NCBI GenBank assembly: GCA_017643645.1
Contig: JAEPNB010000008.1
Location: 124,001 to 188,000, forward strand
Origin: Balneola sp.
GTDB taxonomy: Bacteria; Bacteroidota; Rhodothermia; Balneolales; Balneolaceae
Reading direction: 5' to 3'
DNA length: 64,000 bases
Position 1 is the stretch's first letter. Each line of letters opens with the position of its first letter. Shown in pieces: positions 61,882-64,000 of the stretch. The notes beneath the pieces are model-generated. The model saw only the letters and a program-made list of their open reading frames with translations. It made no database searches and was not told where the DNA came from. Both the position numbers and the translations under genes were made by a program.

Positions 61882-62271
61882 ATGCTCCCCAAAAGAGATC
61901 TTAATTTTATAAAGACCGATCCTGAAACGCCCAAAACGCAATTGGTTATCGTTACGGGATTGTTGGTTATAGCTGCGATTTTTCAGGATGAGACCTTTGC
62001 CTATGTGGCGTTGATCATCGGTGTATTATCCATAGCGATAAAACCGATTGGAGATCGCATTGTTTGGGGGTGGTACAAACTCGCTGAATTACTTAGCAAA
62101 GTGATGAATCCGTTGATTCTCGGGCTTTTGTATTTTCTTTTTATTACGCCCATTGCACTTCTGTTTCGTTTATTCGGAAACGATCCGTTAAGACTCAAAG
62201 ACAATAAAGGAAGTCTCTATGAGATTCGGGATCATACATTTAAAAAGAAAGACTTGGTTAATCCTTGGTAG
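61882..62271 (+). CDS. SxtJ-family membrane protein
   Basis: The 129-residue protein has hydrophobic segments at about 20-35, 38-52 and 74-98 and the conserved end LYEIRDHTFKKKDLVNPW. With the N-terminal region DLNFIKTDPETPKTQ this fits the SxtJ family found beside carbamoyltransferase and DUF5989 genes. No catalytic motif is visible. It probably forms a membrane unit with DUF5989 to present or receive the carbamoylated product. A small hairpin (62277-62292) follows the stop codon. Confidence 0.8.
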   Translation: MLPKRDLNFIKTDPETPKTQLVIVTGLLVIAAIFQDETFAYVALIIGVLSIAIKPIGDRIVWGWYKLAELLSKVMNPLILGLLYFLFITPIALLFRLFGNDPLRLKDNKGSLYEIRDHTFKKKDLVNPW

Positions 62272-62276
62272 GCCTT

Positions 62277-62334
62277 CGCCAACAAGTTGGCGGAATTAAG
62301 AATTAAAAATTAAGAATGTTGAATTCTTAATTTT
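62277..62334. repeat. two hairpins between convergent genes
   Basis: cgccaac (62277-62283) pairs with gttggcg (62286-62292). Then aaaattaagaat (62306-62317) pairs with attcttaatttt (62323-62334) over a five-base loop; the second hairpin overlaps the last codons of the minus-strand gene. They probably terminate both converging transcripts. The second is related to the palindromes at 4553 and 50163. Confidence 0.7.
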
Positions 62335-63124
62335 GGATCTCAACTTTCTGATTTAATGTGATTAAAAAAGTGGTTTTGGGATAAGTAGTTTTTATTGTTT
62401 TGATATAATCTTCATAACCGGTGGGTGGGAGATGGGTTGCTACAATATGCTTTGGGTTTACCCATTCTTTTAATTTCGATGAGTCCTTGTCATCCAAGAG
62501 CATCCAGAATGGGAAAAAGGCAACATCAATATTTTCTTCTTGCAGATTTAGCTCTGTAAATGCTTCTTCAAACCAATTCGAATCTCCTACATGTAAGATC
62601 TTTTTTCCCTCCATTTCTATGAGATAACCGACATTTTGCACGTTCCCATGTCGATTAGGATTAACATGATTCATATAAAATCCTGTTACTGAAGTGTCAT
62701 CAATTCGAACAGTTTGTTTCTGATAGTTTTTTGTTTCAATCGTGATGATCCGATCATTGTTATTCGACCCCGTTTCTTTCACAAGGTTAGTGGATTGCTC
62801 GCTTCCGAAAAATAGTACTTGGGTATTTTCATCTAAGAAAGTGCTTATCTGTTCACCATCAAGATGGTCCCCATGATAGTGTGTGGCTGCTATTGCTATG
62901 ATCGGTGGAAAATTACCTAAGGAATTAGTAAGAGTATCTACCAGACTTTGCGGAGGGAAGAGGTAATATTCCTTGTTGTATTCCGTATGCAAGCCATCAA
63001 TCAAAACAGAAGATTCTTCTCCGGAAATTAGAACGCCCATATTGCCAATGTAGCGGATTTCAAGCTGGGCACTAACATTCAGTGAAAAAAGGAGAAGCGA
63101 AAATATGATTGTTAGCTTCTTCAT
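62327..63124 (-). CDS. secreted MBL-fold hydrolase (UlaG-like)
   Basis: The 265-residue protein begins with a signal peptide (ending NVSAQ) and carries the metal motif ATHYHGDHLDGEQ near residue 80, HVGDSNWFEEA near 175 and VATHLPPTGYE near 229. The pattern fits the UlaG-like branch of metallo-beta-lactamase-fold proteins. Export to the periplasm suggests an extracytoplasmic substrate, which is unknown. It is the last gene of a three-gene minus-strand group. Confidence 0.82.
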   Translation of the reverse strand: MKKLTIIFSLLLFSLNVSAQLEIRYIGNMGVLISGEESSVLIDGLHTEYNKEYYLFPPQSLVDTLTNSLGNFPPIIAIAATHYHGDHLDGEQISTFLDENTQVLFFGSEQSTNLVKETGSNNNDRIITIETKNYQKQTVRIDDTSVTGFYMNHVNPNRHGNVQNVGYLIEMEGKKILHVGDSNWFEEAFTELNLQEENIDVAFFPFWMLLDDKDSSKLKEWVNPKHIVATHLPPTGYEDYIKTIKTTYPKTTFLITLNQKVEIQN

Positions 63125-63130
63125 TTGCTA

Positions 63131-63574
63131 TTATTTATCCAACAACCTTCGATGGTAATTGATCTGCCCTAAGTGATAGCTGAAATGACTATATAAATGA
63201 ATCAGGAAATATTCTGTACTCATTTCAAAACCGAAGGGTTGAAGAGGGTAGGTTTTTGAGAAATCTTCCGGTGTAAGATTATCCAGTGTTTCCCGAACGG
63301 TCTTTCTGGAATCTCTGATCCTGTTGATCAATTCATCACGATCGACTTTGCCGTTGAACTCAAATTCACGATCGCGGATGTAACCACTATTATTGAGAAC
63401 GGCTCCTAAAAAATGAGCAAGATTACCGGCTAAGTGCAGACCTAAATTGCCGGCGCTGTTATTAATTCCGGGTTCTTTGATCCAGAGGTTTTCTTCTGTT
63501 GAGTATTCAAATATCTCGGATTCTAACTTTTCAAAATCACGTGCAAATAATTGAGTGAGTGTTTCAGTGTTCAT
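63131..63574 (-). CDS. DinB-superfamily (DUF1572-like) protein
   Basis: The 147-residue helical protein carries HLAGNLAHFLGAVL in the first half and LIHLYSHFSYHLGQINYHRRLL at the end, providing the histidines of a DinB-type metal site. DinB-like proteins include thiol-dependent transferases and stress proteins; no specific role can be given. It starts six bases after the small secreted protein gene and ends six bases before the UlaG-like hydrolase, so the three are likely cotranscribed. Confidence 0.82.
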   Translation of the reverse strand: MNTETLTQLFARDFEKLESEIFEYSTEENLWIKEPGINNSAGNLGLHLAGNLAHFLGAVLNNSGYIRDREFEFNGKVDRDELINRIRDSRKTVRETLDNLTPEDFSKTYPLQPFGFEMSTEYFLIHLYSHFSYHLGQINYHRRLLDK

Positions 63575-63580
63575 GTGGTT

Positions 63581-63964
63581 TCATTGTTTACTTATCATTG
63601 ATAAAAAGTCTTTTTCATCTTTGAACTTGATGATTACTAATCCTTCTACTTCTTTTTTTGTGTAATGGCTAATTTCTTCTTTATTCTTAATTACTACGAT
63701 TGCGTCGATACGCTCAGGATCAATTGAATAAAGTAAGCTGTCTCCAGTGAATGAGACCAATAAACTATCACCCCCGGAAAGAGGGTGAAGTTGAAGTTCT
63801 TCTGAATTTATAACAACATCCTTTTCTCCAATTTGTTTGCTATCCATTTGAAGAATAAAAAGAATATTTTGCATGTTAGAGGAACCGGGATGGCTTGTGA
63901 CTCTATCTTGAGCAAAGGAAATATGTGGAATCAGGAAAATCAGAAAAAAAAGTGTTCTATACAT
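63581..63964 (-). CDS. small secreted protein with TonB-plug-like segment
   Basis: The 127-residue protein has a signal peptide (ending HISFAQ). The C-terminal half (LLYSIDPERIDAIVVIKNKEE, then VEGLVIIKFKDEKDF) resembles the plug segment of TonB-dependent receptors (SIDPxxIexIeVlK...GVIiItTk), without any barrel. The N-terminal half is not recognised. It might be a free plug-like protein or signalling fragment of a former receptor. The family is unknown to me; low certainty about function. Confidence 0.6.
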   Translation of the reverse strand: MYRTLFFLIFLIPHISFAQDRVTSHPGSSNMQNILFILQMDSKQIGEKDVVINSEELQLHPLSGGDSLLVSFTGDSLLYSIDPERIDAIVVIKNKEEISHYTKKEVEGLVIIKFKDEKDFLSMISKQ

Positions 63965-64000
63965 TTTCCTCCTCTACTTTTTTAAGACTTACTGCATTAG

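Overview
The window is an AT-rich (roughly upper-30s % GC by eye) chromosomal segment of a Gram-negative member of the Bacteroidota/Balneolota (FCB) branch. The basis is a set of outer-membrane proteins typical of that branch (PorV/PorQ-like barrel, DUF4835 protein, Wzi-like barrel, TonB-plug-like fragment), signal peptides ending in ...AQ, weak Shine-Dalgarno signals, and the conserved yicC-gmk-rpoZ-coaBC block. A Balneola-like marine genus is my best guess, but no marker gene in the window settles it.

Layout. (1) 57-5374, minus strand: electron-transfer flavoprotein subunits, a FixC/FixX-type quinone reductase pair and an acyl-CoA dehydrogenase, together a route from acyl-CoA to quinone. 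A four-helix-bundle (23S intervening-sequence type) gene interrupts it. (2) 5455-9286: a DUF4835 lipoprotein/secreted protein, a PorV-like barrel and a helix-hairpin-helix/outer-membrane-barrel fusion. (3) 9349-14718, plus strand: sulfate uptake and activation operon (SLC13 permease, cysQ, cysC, cysD, cysN), ending in a clear hairpin terminator. (4) 14811-47652: one large surface-polysaccharide locus. It holds a BY-kinase/Wzz copolymerase, an SLBB protein and a nonulosonic (legionaminic-type) acid cassette. It also holds Wzy and Wzx, two asparagine-synthetase-like amidotransferases, glycosyltransferases, a class II aldolase-like protein and an initiating phosphoglycosyl transferase. It closes with a WbpA-B-D-E pathway for a diacetamido-uronic acid, a UDP-glucose dehydrogenase and a Wzi-like capsule anchor. 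(5) 47916-52021: exosortase with a small membrane partner, glycerate 2-kinase, a BatA/B-like VWA protein and a HAD phosphatase. (6) 52140-59525, minus strand: DUF4175 coiled-coil protein, a metallo-hydrolase, coaBC, rpoZ, gmk, yicC. (7) 59643-62271: carbamoyltransferase, DUF5989 and SxtJ triad. (8) 62327-63964, minus strand: UlaG-like hydrolase, DinB-like protein and a small secreted protein.

How the genes work together. The sugar-nucleotide genes of region 4 would supply at least a nonulosonic acid, a 2,3-diacetamido-uronic acid and glucuronic acid. PglC/WbaP-type transfer starts the repeat unit on undecaprenyl phosphate, glycosyltransferases extend it, Wzx flips it, Wzy polymerises it with length set by the Wzc-like kinase, and the Wzi-like barrel may hold it at the surface. 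The amidotransferases could convert uronic acids to uronamides. An L-2-hydroxyglutarate oxidase in the locus may clear a by-product of the WbpB step.

Most interesting points. The nonulosonate cassette has no recognisable LegB but carries a sugar dehydrogenase plus an SDR with the Ser-Glu signature of decarboxylases and dehydratases. A neuC remnant at 27465-27707 records a cassette exchange. An intrinsic terminator lies inside the cassette. A 7-bp tandem repeat sits between wbpB and wbpD. There is also an SDR fusion with YxxxR in place of YxxxK. No tRNA, rRNA, CRISPR array or insertion sequence was recognised. The only gene-free gap above 300 bases (27368-27703) holds the neuC remnant.
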